In this document: positions 5,626-6,703 of the stretch, piece after piece
Position numbering within the stretch: the first letter of the stretch is position 1
Layout of the letters: the number at the start of each line of letters is the position of its first letter
Source: an uncultured Panacagrimonas sp.
Lineage (GTDB): Bacteria; Pseudomonadota; Gammaproteobacteria; Nevskiales; Nevskiaceae
NCBI GenBank assembly: GCA_946481265.1
Contig: CAMLNE010000240.1
Location: 1 to 6,703, forward strand
Length of the DNA stretch: 6,703 nt
Direction of reading: 5' to 3'
The notes under the pieces: generated by a model
Database searches by the model: none
Seen by the model: only the letters and a program-made list of their open reading frames with translations
Told to the model about the DNA's origin: nothing
Program-made: the position numbers and the translations under genes

Positions 5626-6703
5626 GTGAACGAGACCACTCCTGGCGTCCTGCTGGTCATGGGGCACATGCACGAGGGCATGAGCGACCACGACTTCATG
5701 CATGCCGAGATGGACATGGCCATCAAGGCTGAGAGCATGGGGTACTCCGCGGTGTGGTGCGTCGAGCACCACTTCGATCGCGCCTACTCGATGTGCCCCG
5801 ACAACTTCGTCTACCTCAGTTACCTGGCGGCGAAGACCGAGCGCATCAAGATCGGCATCGGCGCCTGCATCCTCCCCTGGAACGATCCGCTGCGCGTGAT
5901 CGAGAAGGTCAACCTGCTGGACATCATGAGCAAGGGCCGGCTGCTGCTCGGCCTCGGCCGTGGCCTGTCGCGCATGGAGTACGCGGGCTTCGGCATCGAC
6001 ATGAACGAGGCACGTGATCGCTGGACCGAGTCCTACGCGATGATCTCCTCGGCACAGAAGACCGGCTTCATCGAGGGCGACGGTCGCTTCTGGAAGCAGC
6101 CGCGCACCGAGATCGCGCCGTTCTCGGGCATCCCGCTCGAAGGACGTACCACCGAGATCGCCATGTCGGCGGAGTCGCAGATCATGGCCGCGAAGCTGGG
6201 CCTGCGGATGGCCACCTTCGTCGTCAGCCCGATGGACGTCATGGCGCCGCAGCTGCACACGTACCGCGAGGTCTACGAGGAAACGCACGGCCGGCAGGCG
6301 CCACCGCCGATGGTCTGCGACATGATCACCATCCACGAGGACGAGGAAGAGGCGCTGAGACTGCACCGCGAAGCGGTGGGCGCCTACTTCTTTTCGCTCA
6401 TCAAGCATTACGAGCTGGCCGGCAACCACTTCAAGGACATCAAGGGCTACGAGTCCTACGACGCGATGGCCGGCATGTTCAAGGCCGCGGGCATGGATCG
6501 CGCCGCCGAGGCCTACGTGCAGTCCAACCTGTACGGCACGCCCCGGACCATCGTCGAGAAGATCCGCGCGAACTACGAGGTGGCCGGCGACTACGACATG
6601 TCGGCGATCTTCTCGATCGGCGCACGGCCCTATGACCAGGTCGAGTCGATGATGCGCACGTTCGCACAGCGGATCACGCCGGAGATCGTGAAGATGCGCT
6701 CGA
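5626..6703 (+). CDS. Luciferase-like flavin-dependent monooxygenase (C-terminus cut by the window edge)
   Basis: Member of the bacterial luciferase-like family of TIM-barrel flavin monooxygenases, which use reduced flavin and O2. 359 codons are present with no stop before the edge. That is already close to full family length, and the last residues (FAQRITPEIVKM) resemble a typical family C-terminus, so little is missing. WCVEHHF (44-50) is the usual early strand motif. TERIKIGIGACILPWNDPLR and LLDIMSKGRLLLGLGRG (71-113) form the family signature. MEYAGFGIDMNEARDRW (117-133) and YGTPRTIVEKI (303-313) fit as well. GTG 5626 is set by a strong ribosome binding site. The neighbouring Baeyer-Villiger gene raises the possibility of a type II (flavin-dependent) Baeyer-Villiger activity, or another oxidation in the same pathway. 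An F420-linked or alkane-type function cannot be excluded. Confidence 0.93.
   Translation, partial: MNETTPGVLLVMGHMHEGMSDHDFMHAEMDMAIKAESMGYSAVWCVEHHFDRAYSMCPDNFVYLSYLAAKTERIKIGIGACILPWNDPLRVIEKVNLLDIMSKGRLLLGLGRGLSRMEYAGFGIDMNEARDRWTESYAMISSAQKTGFIEGDGRFWKQPRTEIAPFSGIPLEGRTTEIAMSAESQIMAAKLGLRMATFVVSPMDVMAPQLHTYREVYEETHGRQAPPPMVCDMITIHEDEEEALRLHREAVGAYFFSLIKHYELAGNHFKDIKGYESYDAMAGMFKAAGMDRAAEAYVQSNLYGTPRTIVEKIRANYEVAGDYDMSAIFSIGARPYDQVESMMRTFAQRITPEIVKMRS

Noticed and set aside
5472..5738. Upstream in-frame extension of the Baeyer-Villiger gene (ATG 5549 or ATG 5738)
   Set aside because: The GTG at 5471 has a well-placed GAGGAG. The extension has no conserved motif, and the longest version would overlap the luciferase-like gene.

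Overview
The window is GC-rich (roughly two thirds G+C by eye) with dense, strongly GC3-biased genes. It carries a cell-surface signalling locus built around a TonB-dependent outer-membrane receptor, so the host is a Gram-negative bacterium, most likely a proteobacterium. A gammaproteobacterium of the Xanthomonadales/Nevskiales type, or a similar high-GC lineage, would fit. That placement is inference from composition and gene content, not from a marker gene.

Left part (1-3317, all on the minus strand). Read in transcription order, this is tonB (3317-2517), a FecI-type ECF sigma factor (2523-1999), a FecR-type transmembrane anti-sigma/sensor (1922-915) and a TonB-dependent siderophore-type receptor with an N-terminal STN signalling domain (731-1, running off the left edge). 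The first genes are tightly packed: tonB and the sigma gene overlap by 7 bp. The sigma stop and the preferred fecR start are bridged by a 27-codon micro-ORF that overlaps each neighbour through an ATGA. Only the receptor stands apart, behind a 183-bp gap holding three ACAAA motifs spaced exactly 10 bp and a start-proximal hairpin with a nine-G run. The expected circuit is known for the family: the ligand-loaded receptor signals through its STN domain to FecR, FecR activates the sigma factor, and the sigma factor transcribes the receptor. The linked TonB would energise transport.

Middle part (3318-3803). This is 486 bp without a convincing gene. It has one short plus-strand reading frame with good codon use (3560-3670) followed 2 nt later by a perfect 7-bp-stem hairpin, plus a triple 9-bp tandem repeat and other small inverted repeats.

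Right part (3804-6703). A type I Baeyer-Villiger monooxygenase gene on the minus strand (5471-3804) lies head-to-head with a plus-strand luciferase-like flavin monooxygenase gene (5626 to the right edge). They share a 154-bp divergent region with a perfect 7-10-7 inverted repeat whose right arm touches the ribosome binding site of the luciferase-like gene. The two oxygenases probably serve one catabolic or modifying pathway for a ketone-type substrate. The sequence does not identify the substrate.

The octamer GCGACAAA occurs three times in the window, always in the same orientation and always upstream of a minus-strand gene (receptor, tonB, Baeyer-Villiger enzyme). This is the only hint of shared control across the two halves. 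I see no CRISPR array, insertion sequence, tRNA, rRNA or defence system.
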